Positions 22,837 through 34,680 of a stretch of DNA of 64,000 nt are shown in pieces. Both the position numbers and the translations under genes were made by a program. The stretch's first letter is position 1, and each line of letters begins with the position of its first letter. The notes beneath the pieces are model-generated. The model did not search any database, was not told the origin of the DNA, and saw only the letters and a list, made by a program, of their open reading frames with translations. Source of the stretch: Cyathus striatus (Eukaryota; Basidiomycota; Agaricomycetes; Agaricales; Nidulariaceae); NCBI GenBank assembly GCA_025738555.1, contig JAOVFP010000004.1, forward strand, positions 4,650,001-4,714,000. The letters are read 5' to 3'.

Positions 22837-23949
22837 AGGACCCCTGAAAATGCCCATAAATGCCTGATCTGGAGCCAGACAAATTGGCGGCCGTGAGGCC
22901 GCTAGGCTGGATCCAAATCAGACATTTTGGGGCCAATTTTGACGATATCCTTGAGAATTTTTGCAGTCATTTTGGGGGTTTGAGACCACAGCTTGATCCA
23001 GACAACCAGACATATATGCCTTGATGGTGCAGGTGTTACATCATGTACAATAGTTATTGGTTTTGAATTTCTTATATCTTACTTTTTATGTTCCGAGTTC
23101 AAATCTTGTTATGTGAAAAACTTAAATGGATCGAGGACGTCATGCAAGAAACACGCGTTCTGATGAGTAGCAATCAGACTGATGACGCCGACTGCTGATG
23201 TGCGACGTTGAGTGCATCGAGGTCAGTATATCCACTTCATTTGCACAAATTGTTACTCAGTAATTCCTCTAGTCATTGTTATCTATGCTAAGACTGGTGG
23301 TATATATGGGCGGCATGCATCTAGTACTGAAACAGAAAACATATCCGCAAACTCATATATTGGCGTTCAAGTCTTTGAACCTTTCAATGGGTTCTCATTT
23401 ACCACACTGATGGACAACACTGCTCATTTCCGAACTTAACAATATGCCTTCCTACCTTCTATAGTATTCCTAACACCCCTTACCGCTGTTCCAAGACTTC
23501 AAGACTCTGGTGATATAGTAATACTGGAAGTAGATGCCCATAAACAATTCTATACAAAGCTCATTGAATCACTGCCATTGCTGAAAGAAACAATGGTGCT
23601 ATCACGGAGGAGGGGAATTATTCCACCAGTAGAATGCGATGGTTCTTAATTATTGCTCCTACAAGCTACTAGTACTTAGTGTAGAGTTATTGTTGTCCAA
23701 CTGTATGGCAATTTTTTTCATCTATTACTACGTTAAATGTGCTAAAGCTTAATATAAGCCCATTGAATGCTGCAGCGTAGCGCAAATTTTGAGCGGTTTT
23801 TTGAGGCTGGATCCTATTTTCAGACAAATTTGGAAGATTTTTGAAGGCTGGATCCGGTTCAGACAAATTTGGCAAATTTTGGCCAAAAATCATCCAGACA
23901 AATCGACCGGCGCCGGGATCAGGCATTTATGGGCATTTACAGGGGTCCT
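22837..23949. mobile_element. Non-autonomous hAT-type element, 1113 bp
   Basis: The ends AGGACCCCTGAAAATGCCCA and the inverse, extended by TAAATGCCTGATC on both sides, match the family at 19389-19819. The target duplication is a perfect TCTATTGC (22829-22836 and 23950-23957). It carries ~430 bp of foreign, protein-like sequence in place of a transposase. Confidence 0.92.
23174..23647 (+). pseudogene. Gene-like fragment carried inside the hAT element
   Basis: A plausible intron, GTCAGT...ACTCAG (23222-23262), is followed by an open stretch with VIPLVIVIYAKTGGIYGRHA, then VFEPFNGFSF and TLMDNTAHF. After one TAA the same frame continues with SGDIVILEVDAHKQFYTKLI and RRRGIIPPVE to a stop at 23647. 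The composition is protein-like, unlike the flanks. I do not recognise the protein. It may be a captured host fragment or the eroded cargo of an autonomous relative. Confidence 0.35.
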
Positions 23950-24083
23950 TCTATTGCTCTTGTAAATCCATCTTAAGTCGATAGACAGCTACCTTACGGT
24001 CTGGCATCAGCGAGACATAAACCGGAGTTTGAAAATCTGGCGTCGTTAGACTGTGCCAGATCCTTACGGGAAGTCATCCACTG

Positions 24084-27000
24084 TTCGGGATTTCTGCGTG
24101 CCTTACTACATGCCACTTCGCCTGTTAAATCACTCCTTGGTGGTTGCCAACGCTGAAAATAAACTTGACAACTTTTTATCATGTTACCGCGGAACTGCGA
24201 TATATACACAAGAAATGTACAGGAAGTTATAAGAATATGGTACCTAATTTTACTCGTTTCGTCAACTCGTCGGTTTTACTATATCAGCGTTCAGCCTTGA
24301 TTCAGTCACTGATTTAACTACTGTGTTAGTTACTGAATGCCGACAATCAACGCTATATCAATACTCTTCATGTATACCACGCTCAATTAACCATATGTTA
24401 AGCACTTTCTACTTGCGGCTAACATATCCAAGTTCTAACTTACATGTGAGTCACAGCGCTGAACTACTACTTTCTGACATATTATGTCTCGGGTGCAGCC
24501 CGCATGCAAATTACTTCTGCTAGATCGCTGGATTAGATTGGAATAAGAAGCCCCATCAAGTCGCTATATTGGCCAATAGCGAATTTAACTGGTACTTCTC
24601 GATTATCTATCAATTGATGTACAAACTCGCACAGGCTTCAACAACTTTCGACAACTTCGATATCTCTATTATTAATCATCTGTCGATTTTCAGCCACTAA
24701 TATCAGGTCATCAGATTTAAGGATAGTATTATTCCGATATCTTGATGTTTCACTTCCTAATTTACTACATACACGATATGCTTTTTAATTGTATTTTACC
24801 ATATGAAGACAGTGTAGGCACAATCAATATCAGTACCGAACGGAAGATTTACTACTTGATGGAAGTTGGAGGGAGGTGTCTATATCAGCCTATATCAACT
24901 GTATTGTGTGAAGTGTGAATAACAGCAGTCAGATGATCATCCGGCATCAATAAGCTATACTCGACATCCTACAAATGAGTTTGTAGTCCCCTGTTACTAT
25001 CCGATTGGATCTCTCAGGGATATGTGTATTCTCACGGCTCATTTCGCTGTCAGCCCGCACGCCTAGCTGGGCGTTTATTCACCATTCCGTGAGCCAATTT
25101 GCGCGGTTAGACACTATTATTGGTACTTAAGTATTACTAATGTAAGCTTGTGGCCCTGCGTCAGTTATATTATTTAAGTTTATGTTGTTATTATCCCGTT
25201 ATTTCTTTCTGTCACACATATTCTTTTGTCATGGAACCACTGCTCGGTTATGTATGTTTTAGTCTCCATTCTTTGGTGGTTTTGGTGTGCTTTTAGAATA
25301 GGCGTTTCGCTTGCACTACAAAAATCAATATTTTAACTTGTATGCGCGTCGACGTGTTTGTTCGCGTTACTCGCATTTTATTCGCGCTCATTTCACTATC
25401 TCCGTCGAATTTCTTCCATCGCCAACGCTGTTATATCGTCACGAACGCCGCAGTTATGCAAGAACGCAAGAAAGTCGGTATCGCGCACTACCAAGCTCCG
25501 CTGGATATAGCAAAATGATGTTACTGAAGCCTGTGTCACTACCATGTCTCCCTCCCCCAAGTTTTATTTTTCAACTTTTTCTTTCCATTCATCAGTATGC
25601 TCTATTTATCTCTCTCTCGTCGTATTTGCGTCGCGGACTATGGTTACGTTCTGATTTTATTTTAACTCACTAATCCCCCTTTCTAGACACCTAAGGACAC
25701 CACAGGCCGAATGGAGTTCGACCGACTCTCATTAATTTTTATTTCTTTGTTTAGGTGCCAGGCTCACCCTCACCTTTACATGCTATCGTGTTAATTTTCG
25801 TTCACCTGTTAGTATTATTTAGTATTGGAAGTATATCATCTCTAGCCTTTCGGGCCACTGATATTCTTTCTGATTTGCAAATCCTATCCAGTGGTTGGCA
25901 TTGCACTACTATTTAAAGAGTCGTAAAAACACTGTACTTCCACTATTATATAAATTTTATTTGATATTTGGTGTTATGAATCATGATGCAAGTTGCACAA
26001 CTTCCAACATTAATTGATCTACATAGGATTAGTATACACTACGATTTAATATTTCTTTAAGCTAGTGTGCTATATTCAAAAATCATTGGATATTAATTAA
26101 AATGAGACTAAAAACTTCATGCTTACTGGTATACAGTATAGTGAACACAGTTAAAACTGGCACTGGTCTGCATCTAATATCGCATTTTTATTCAATTTAT
26201 TTTAATTTTACATAACTCTAACTATATATATGCCTTTAATAAAATACCTGAGAATATTTACTCGTGCATTTAGGATGCCACTAGTGCTATGCTTACTGTG
26301 GGGCTCCTCAAGGGCTCTCGCACGCACAAGGCGGCGCGCAGCCAAACAACGGGAAGCCAATGTCAAACACTTGGTTTAGTTGTGAGAGTGAGCCAGCGTG
26401 TTCTCGGGTTTCACGGGCATCAGCAATTACCGCATTTGGACTAGATCTGCGAATCGAATAGTAACAGGGGACACATCACCGCCTACAAATTGCGGTAGAA
26501 TGAATAACTTTTAGACATCCTGGGATAATAGGATGATGTTTTCTTATCACATCGACATTTGTGTGAATGTTTACCGTCTGGTAGGCAACTCGTGTAGCTA
26601 CTGGAAGCCTCAAAGAGTGTCAGAACTAATATAAATCAGGCTTGGCACAGATCTAGTGGCGTAGACCTTGTAGGCGCCTATAGATAACTCAAGCGCTATA
26701 CCGCTGTTAAGTTAATTTAAACTGAGCGTGTTAAGTTTTAACAGCATGGCAAACAATAAACTATAAGCGTCTATTGGAAACAACAAGAGCGTCAAACGTA
26801 CCACATGTCCGCTGCGAAGTCTAAAGTATATATATAAACAAGCGCTGTTGCTTTAACGAAGTAAAATATTACTTAAAATATCTGAAATAGTAACATCTTT
26901 AGTAAAGCGTGCAATCTTTATGATTGTGTCGTATGAGTTGCGACAGTTCCACTCTCTTGTTTAGGAACATTCTATCAAGGAAATTGTTGGAGTATGAGCG

Positions 27001-30000
27001 AGCGATAGATCCACAATAAACAGAAGCAATTTGTAGCACCTAAATCTGTAAACGGATATAATAGATATTTAGCAAAAGAACATGATTACTTACTGGATGA
27101 CGAATGACTACAGCATTTGCATCAAATATAACTAACGCCCACTGGCGTCTAATGCCGTTACATTTCAGCGTTTATTGTGATGGCCCACTTCTCGCAATAA
27201 AAACAAACGCAACGTACTTAGCGATGGGTACGGACTAAATAAGTTAGATATATGTAGCCTTAATACACGTAGACTGCGTGACCAGAATATTTAGATCTTT
27301 CAAATTTAGATTTAGCATGCTTACCTTGTGCTTACGGCCAGACTTCCTAACTTGTCGTCGTTGAAGTGCGAAATCCAAAGTTTTACCCTTCCCAATCACA
27401 AAAAAAATTAAGATGGAGACAGTCTCCTGGAAATATATTAATTGTACTGAATTCAGACACCTTGATATCACATAGGAGCACGCTACTAGTAGCAAAAAAA
27501 TGAAATGCGATATGGCCACTCCAGGGGTCACCTTCAATGCTGCAATCACGGTGCGAGCCACTTCATGCTGCAACCTGCACCACGCGTATTTAGCCTTGCA
27601 CAAGGCAAGTTAAGGCGATTGATATGGAAATTATATGTAAACATTACTACAATACTTACATGCAATACTAGGGGTTCAAACATGGCTTAAACAGTGTATA
27701 TTGCGGACCCTCGACAGCAATCCCTGATGATAGCAGTGGCTTTGGTTTCCGCCTCGGGGTGAGGCTCAAGTTGTAAGTTGTGTAACAGTTTCCCAATGAC
27801 GAGAATACTTAGCTTAGTTGAAACTAATAATGAACGTGTATAAGCAACTGGTTATGGATTTCTCTGCTACATACACGCACTGCCGCGCCCGGACTACCAC
27901 TCGCCCTTTCGCACTGGCATACATCCACATTATCACATATTTACGGTGTGCACTCCCTTCCGGATGTTGCCTCCGCCTACATCCTCCTGGCGACATGCCC
28001 TCACATGTCACTCCGAGGTCTCTACATTACTACCGCATACCCCCACCTACATTACACCCGGCCCCATCATTACTACACTCAGTACTATACCTTAGATTAC
28101 GGTAGACACTCTCCTGTCGCGACATATGGGTCACCATCACCGACATAAAATATTGGATTTTTTTTTAAAAAAAAAAACCCGTGTATAAGCAGCATATAAA
28201 AAACGTGCAAGGGTTTAAGTAGCTGAGAGAACTGTACATAGTGTATGCCATTGGGTTTATGTATAGTATAGAAAATTAGAATAAGGATGTTACTTAACTA
28301 GGAATGGTCGACAAGATTAATGGTGTTTGGAATCGTAGATTATTGAAGGAAAAGAGTAAAATGTGAAACATGGAGCATACCGATGAATTCGAAGAAATTT
28401 TGTAAAGTAAAACTTCGAGAGGGAGACACTGTGGAGCGGTGAAGTGGCATTCAGCGGGACTTCGTAGAGCGGGATACCGTCGTTCTGGGCGGTGTGTCGG
28501 AATAGAGGGAATTTGGAGGGAATCCGCAGAGTGCGGCGAGATGAGAGCGTTGACGGTGCGAGCTCGGAGTACGGCTCAAGTTTGAGATAAAGGTCACGCG
28601 ACTTGGACAATTGAAGCTCGTAAAATGTTTCGCGTGCGCTACACTACCAAGGTATATATAACATCTTGTTGCCGCGAACGGCAACCTAAACGTGTCGTTC
28701 CTTTTGCGTCAACTTTGCGCTCTCTATTGCATGAGGGGATGCCACTAAGTACTCATTGATTACTCATTTCCGTCAGATAAAGCTGTCTCCGATTCTCAGA
28801 TACTTCCCCTCAACTCAGTGAATTGTTCCCCTCTTTCAGTCGTGTTTTAAGCCTTCGCTTGCGTCTTCAGATTACTTTCGACGTCTTCGTCTAGTTCTTA
28901 TTTTCCGTTACGTTCTCGCCAACACTGCCATTCAGCTGTTTCCCCAGTGATGTGTCTCCTAAGTAGTACTTATTGACGTAACTGATTAAGTATGCTTCAA
29001 ACTAATAAAGGCGTACATCATAAATAATATAAGTACAGGAACGTAAGATACACAGGTTGATTTCAAAAGCAGTGGAACAAATGAACTTCAAATGGAAAAT
29101 ATGCACCCCAAGTTCATACAATAGGAAACGGCGCGGTTAGCTTGCCGTTAATATTAAGCATACTATATAGTATACAACAACAAGTAGGCGGCCAACTTGT
29201 CCTAAATGTGTATTTATAAGTCCTGAACTGACAAATGAACTATCCATGACCATAACGTTTAACCTGCAGAGTCGATATCACCATATAGGAAACAGGAAGT
29301 ACGTACAGAAATACTCCAAATGCGACTCTACAGTATCATATTAAAGATAAATATCAGTCACGGAGGAGGTTTGAAATAAGCCGCCCACCGAAAAAGCTAA
29401 AATTACCGTCGGACAGTAATTGTACAGTAATACTGCGCATTGTGAATATTGAAATCCCATTAGAACATACTTATGTTATGCCAATATATCTCGGAACTTG
29501 TGCGGTAACCGTGCCGTCAACTACTATTATATTACCCTAGTCCATTCCAGATACAAACAGACTCTGCATCGTGCACTGGTTCTATGAAACGGATAGAGAT
29601 GGCTTCGGACCGACTGGTATGCTGTTTTCTAAGCATGGAATAAAATAGAGGTTACATTTTTTTGGGAGCTGGTATTGGTACTTCTATATGGAAATAAACA
29701 CGCAAGGTTTTGTACAAAAAAGTATAAAAAGTTTCTCTTGAGTGCGGCCATTATTCTCTATCTATTTCTTTTAAAAGAGAAAAACATAAGAGGCTACAGA
29801 CGCTTTGACGTATGACAAAGTAGAATGTGGTAATTTAAATTTTACCTCGGAGACAGGCATACCGGTCGATGTATTGGAACATAAGTACCTTACAGTCCAC
29901 AATTCATTCTCTCATCTACCCCTCGTTCCCCTTTTATTTCTGTTAAGAGATTCAGAAACATGCAAGGTGCAAGGTACGTTAACAGCATTAAGACGCATAA

Positions 30001-31133
30001 CGCGGTGGTAATGTACAGTGAAGTGGTATGAGTCTATCAGCATACAGCACCAATCGGTAAGTTATATCGTTTCAGTCAAGTACTATACTGTATGTGTCCA
30101 TTATTAAATTTTAAAACTTCGTGAATCGCGTACCCGCCACATTTAGATCACGTGACTACAGTTAAATGGACCGAAAACCCCTTCCCCATGACTAATATCG
30201 GAAGTACTGACAAAAAGTCATCCGACCGAAGTGCGTGGAACAGTGACTGAAACATTCTAGCATCGCATCGCGCAACTTCGAAGGTCCGACGATTACCCGA
30301 TGACCCGTAGTCAGCGGTTCGTGCAAAAACTAGCTCTACCGGTACTTGCGGCTGCAAAAGCTACCATCTCATTCTGAGCGTTTCGATGTCATATGACCCG
30401 GGGCACTGGGCAAGGGTAGAAGCTGGTAGAACATGTTGTAGAGTTATAAGTAGAATCATCAATGCGCTCGAGGCCGTTGGTTAGCATCTTCCGGGTCCGC
30501 TGAAATGTTATCGATAGTCTATCACTGCTGCGGCTGGTACGTGTATTTCTGTTAAAGTGGACCTATTGGTGCACTTGGGACCATTGGCTAGCGTCTCCCC
30601 GGGTCCCCTTGAACGTTGTTGACGGATTATCACCGCAAGGACGCTGGCCAAGATAGAAAGGTCTGTAGTGTTGTTACTTGTATGGTAGGTGCAATTTTCA
30701 GCACTCCATAAAGAAGGATTCGAGCAGAGGAGCCAAATTTCGTTTATAGTATGACAAAAGGAGCGTCATTTGGAGTCATTTTCCATTATGCAAAGCGGAG
30801 ACCGGTCAGAAGCTGAAAAAGAATGTGTGCAGCTTACAACGCTGGAGTGATACAGCGTCAACTATGTTGCAGTCTGCAAATGGAGCGACAGCTGGGGTCT
30901 TGCAACATAAGGGGGGCATCTGTAAAATGCAGCGATAGCGTCAAGTGTTGCAGATTTGCTGCAGATTGGTTGCAGAGGTACAAAGGGAGCCGGAACTTGG
31001 AAACCATGTAGCAGCACGGCTCCGAGTAGAAGCTAGTTTAAACTAGCCGCATAACACGTTTTTTCTTGATCCTGGAATGGGGGAGATTGGTATATACAAT
31101 GCTGAGGGGTATATGGGGCAGGGAATCTGGTGA
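24084..31133. other. Seven-kilobase stretch without a supported gene
   Basis: No open frame here shows a domain or a consistent exon chain. Frames at 25311-25673, 27244-27603, 27818-28105 and 28317-28610 are isolated. A T-run followed by an A-run lies at 28157-28180. Around 30,470-30,650 two ~100-bp segments resemble each other (GTTGGTTAGCATCTTCCGGG and ATTGGCTAGCGTCTCCCCGG), suggesting a small tandem duplication. Many CG dinucleotides remain, so it is not part of the old CpG-depleted block. Confidence 0.45.
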
Positions 31134-31916
31134 TCACTCCAATCCTTGGTTTGGGGGCACCACGATGGATCCCACGCGGCTCTCTACTGAAAGAGCACTG
31201 AGGTCGTGCACGGGGGCGTCGAACGCTAGGCCTGCTGCAATGTAGGTCGACCGTCGGACCACGTATGAGGATGGGGCATATGATACAGCAGAGACTGCTG
31301 AGCGACGTGTCTTTCGCCAGAACGTGGTGGGTCGTACTGAATTCAGAACGCAGTTAGCACTGACATAGTAAGTTTAACTAGGAAATGCAAACGCACAAAG
31401 TGGTGGTGGCGGTGGCAAAAGTTGACCAGTACTAGGACTAAATGAAGTAAAACTCCTCTGTGGAGCACGAACTCCCCGATCTTGCGTATACAAATGTGAA
31501 GGAGGGGAAGAAGGTTGAGAGACCGGCTCTCTCGGAAATCTCCTCTCAGGCGGAGCACTCTGGGATCGAGATGGTCGATGTCGATTGCTCGCTCGTTCTT
31601 GTTCTCGTGCTGAGTGGGGCGATTTCCAGGTATTAATCGGTGGCGAAAGTAGATCAGCGTCATGGCGTGGAGAGCGACTTTTTCGTGGAGTAGAATAGGC
31701 ATATGGGTCTGGTGAGGCTCTCGCTTGATTTTCACCACCACCATCAACCTCGTCCTCTCTCCTCTTTCTCTCCTCTTCCGTGGGAACGACGTGTTCGGAG
31801 TCGAGTGTGACCATGACAGGCTTGCTGGCAGGTTTTGAGAGCCTTTTTCCGAATGTAAACCCGTCCATGAGGGGGTATAGAGGTGTAGGAGCGACGAGAA
31901 CTGTAAGGTCGGCCAT
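31134..31916 (-). CDS. Uncharacterised conserved-looking protein, 240 aa
   Basis: Two exons on minus, 31916-31397 and 31336-31134, are joined by a 60-nt intron with donor GTGCGT, branch site CTAAC and acceptor TTCAG. The intron removal matters: reading through gives a premature stop after LCAFAFPS, whereas splicing leads into a well-formed C-terminus containing FWRKTRRSAVSAVSYAPSSY, YIAAGLAFDAPVHDLSALSV and ending VPPNQGLE. The N-terminal half, MADLTVLVAPTPLYPLMDGF, is followed by a charged, Ser/Pro/Arg-rich disordered region. The start lies in a good context (CCATCATGGCC). The compact basic C-terminal region is the most likely functional part; I assign no function. Confidence 0.7.
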
Positions 31917-32643
31917 GATGGTGGGGGAAAGCAAGAAGAAAGATGAGCGTCGTGGCAGGGGATGGCAGCAAGTTGGCGGCGAGTTGGCGGCGAGTGAATA
32001 CAATGTAACAAATAACTGTTGATCGCGGCTATTTCTGGCAGCCGAGCACTTACTGCCAACGTCCATCGTCCAACTCTCGCTCAGGTAGCTTGAATGGTAT
32101 CTTTTGTACTTGTCGTCTTCAAAGGACTTGATAAGGCGGTAAGAATTTAGCAGCTCCTAAACCCCTTCTCGCACCTGCTTATCATGTTTTATGACAGCCT
32201 ATATGTTGCATATCCACAGAATTACCCACGGCTTTTCTTCTTGTGCAAATGTTGTTCAAACTATCTAACGCACGAGGCCGAAAAACGGTTCAGAGAAATA
32301 TCCGATGGTCAAATGAAGACGATAACGGACATTGGTGAACGTAAAGCAACTAAACGTGTTGCGATGAAGAGCCTGTTGGTGGTGTTTTTACGAGATTTCG
32401 TGGCATTATCTGGCCTCACGGATTTAAGCTCCCCGCAGACCACATTTTTGGGGACTCGTGTTGGTGCTAGCCTACCTACCTATCATGATGGATAACATGG
32501 TAGGAAGACTCATAAGAATGGAGAGGTATTAACCAAATGCCGATTTTCTCTTTGCCTTCCAATTGTACATTCTAGCAGAAGTGAGTACTTGTCTTCAGTA
32601 GCAATATTTCTATAACTAAACACACGCGCAACCAGACCGAAGT
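31917..32643. other. Shared upstream region of two divergent genes
   Basis: Lies between the minus-strand gene starting at 31916 and the plus-strand F-box gene starting at 32644. A possible frame at 32184-32495 has no domain. It is probably promoter and 5' UTR sequence for both genes. Confidence 0.4.
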
Positions 32644-34235
32644 ATGCTCCAGCTGCCTCCAGAACTTTGGCTTCAGGTTACGAACCACGTCCCTGATAAA
32701 GAGCTCTACAAGCTCTACCGCATAAACAACACGTTCTTCCAGGCCGCCCTGGATCGGGCGTATCGCGAAGTGAGACTAATTGACCGGTGTCCCTCGGCGC
32801 TCATACATAAGCTCACATGTTTAGAGTGCGTACTCGTGTTATTTTAATGTTCGTGAGGGCGAACTCATGATGGAGTAGGCACCCACTCGCGGGTCCTCGT
32901 GTAAAAGCACTCTATATATGCCCCAGCGCCATAGCCGGCGCGTTGATTGCAACCCAGGACGGTCTCGAAGGATTTGTGGGTGTTATAAAAAGTATACCTG
33001 CATCATGGTTGTGAGTCGGCCGTGGGCATATCTGCTATCTCCTTTATTAATTATCATCTAATCAACAGCGCAACATCGGTATCCAAGCCCGGAGATGTTT
33101 TCCCTCGACAAATGCTATCTACGCTGTCGAAGCTCACCTCCGTTGAGGAACTCACGATCGAATGGGGATTTCTACCCCGCGGTTACGACTGCTCCGCGAT
33201 TCTCTCTTCTATCTACCCACTCTTCGCAAGAAATCTTATGGTGCTCAAGCTTAGCATGTCATTCAGTGTTATGCTTGATGTGCTGACCGACATGGACGGG
33301 CTGGACAATCTTCGAGAGTTATCTTTAGAGTTTACATATGTCTCTGATGGCACGGACGGTATGGTACTGCCTAGTGACGATAGTGAAGCTTTGAATCTAC
33401 TTGCTTTGCAAGTTAATAGCCTGTCGCCTACTCTACGATCGTTAGCCATAACCTCCGCTGGACACCTTGACTTTTCCCCATTTTTTGGGAGCCTGGAGGT
33501 GTTCCCGTTTCTTTCAAAGCTGTCTTCGCTGTTGCCGTTTGACCCCCCTCATTTGCTGGATGCAGCAGCTTTCAATCGGTTCTTGCGTCGGCACTCATCT
33601 ATCAAGCGACTGGTGCTTTCCCCCCAGCTATGCTGCAGCCTCTCTCGAGACCTCGTCCTCACAGCATCAAACGAATGGCTCGAATATTGCTTTGAAGGGG
33701 TCCTATTCCCCTACTTACACGAGTTCGAGCTCGGCCTAAACATCCTAGACTACAACGAGAGTAGGGTAACCAACACCCTGTCCTTCGTAGGTGCCATAGT
33801 CCAAAAGCTAGACAACCTCCATATCACAGGTCGTATAGTCTCCTACGACGACCTTAAGCTCATCCTTTCGGCATTCCTCCAACAGGGGCGCGGTATCTCC
33901 CCACGGAGCCTCTACATCGAAGTGCTTGTTCTCGAACCTTGCTTGATCGATATTCTTGCTAGGCAGCTTCCTAACCTTGAGTTCCTTGATATTACTTATA
34001 GGTGGATTAGTCCGAGTGACTGTTCTGGAAAGGTATGCAGCTGAGTTTTGTCTTTGGCATGGGACTGAGGCTGTTTTGTGCTTTATAGACTAGCTTTGCT
34101 GATGAGATGGAGGGAAAGACGTATCCTGGGTGGAAGCTTCGCAGGCTTGTTCTTCGTGCTGCTTGTGGGCGAGATAAAGAAGGACCGGCCTGCAAGGCCT
34201 CTATTGTTCGATGTGTTCCTGGGCTTTCTGTTTGA
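32644..34235 (+). CDS. F-box / leucine-rich-like protein, 474 aa
   Basis: Four exons: 32644-32825, 32879-33010, 33069-34032 and 34089-34235, with introns of 53, 58 and 56 nt (donors GTGCGT, GTGAGT, GTATGC); they sum to 1425 nt. The N-terminus, LQLPPELWLQVTNHVPDKEL with LYRINNTFFQAALDRAYR, is an F-box, which in this family binds Skp1 in an SCF ubiquitin ligase. Exon 2 gives GPRVKALYICP. The long C-terminal part has leucine-rich segments (LTSVEELTIEWGF, LDNLRELSLEF, LRSLAITSAGHL, LPNLEFLDITYRW) that would present substrate. Agaricomycetes carry hundreds of such genes; the target is unknown. Frame jumps at 32826 and 34033 are introns, not lesions. Confidence 0.82.
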
Positions 34236-34680
34236 GTTTCCCTGACAGATTCTATCGAGGATCGTAGAAGACTACGAATGCGCGGACGAGCGATCTGCGT
34301 AACTGCGGAGAGCTGCGGGAGCTATATGCGGACGAGCATCGAGATAAAGGAGGGCTTGCACACAAAAGTCTCTCGTTGCTCGATGGTGCTCCTAGGCATT
34401 CTGTATAGCTTGCCTAACTGCTTCTGTTGAATGTATTCTCAACGCGTTGCCTCTGAGTTTATGAATGTTGTTTAACCCTAACCTTAGTAAATAAAATAAA
34501 TCACGCGATATATTTGACCAGCGCTTAGGTTCAGTACAGCAGGTTTCTCAGAACCATTCGTATCCGATTAATTTTGGCTCTTAAATCCCGCTCGCGAAGA
34601 AGCAGGGTGGTTGAAATGCGTGTCTGATGTCCAATTTTACAAAACTATAAGCCTCCTCGCCACGTTTTTCACTAACCTCC
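34236..34680. other. Intergenic between F-box and terpene-synthase-like genes
   Basis: Holds the 3' end of the F-box gene and the promoter of the next. A segment at 34,260-34,410 (GCGGACGAGCGATCTGCG, GCGGACGAGCATCGAGATAAA) contains short direct repeats echoing 34,165-34,235, as if part of the F-box 3' end was duplicated. Confidence 0.4.

Larger units (their letters stand above)
22532..24083. mobile_element. Outer inverted-repeat element, split by a hAT element
   Basis: The left end CACTGGATGACTTCCCGTAA (continuing GGATCCGGCGCAGTCTGACG) is matched in inverted orientation by the right end, which closes ...CTTACGGGAAGTCATCCACTG at 24083. About 48 bp match with few differences. Removing the inner hAT element leaves ~430 bp. 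No target duplication was seen. Further inverted GCCAGAT/ATCTGGC motifs lie inside. It is a MITE-like element of unresolved superfamily. Confidence 0.65.

Noticed and set aside
22837..23949. The two ends of the longer hAT element as independent solo fragments
   Set aside because: A perfect 8-bp duplication, TCTATTGC, on both outer sides shows it moved as a single unit.
31343..32059. 238-codon frame overlapping the 31134-31916 gene on the same strand
   Set aside because: The alternative frame gives a spliceable, better-formed protein with a strong intron and a Kozak-like start; the 238-codon frame has no domain.
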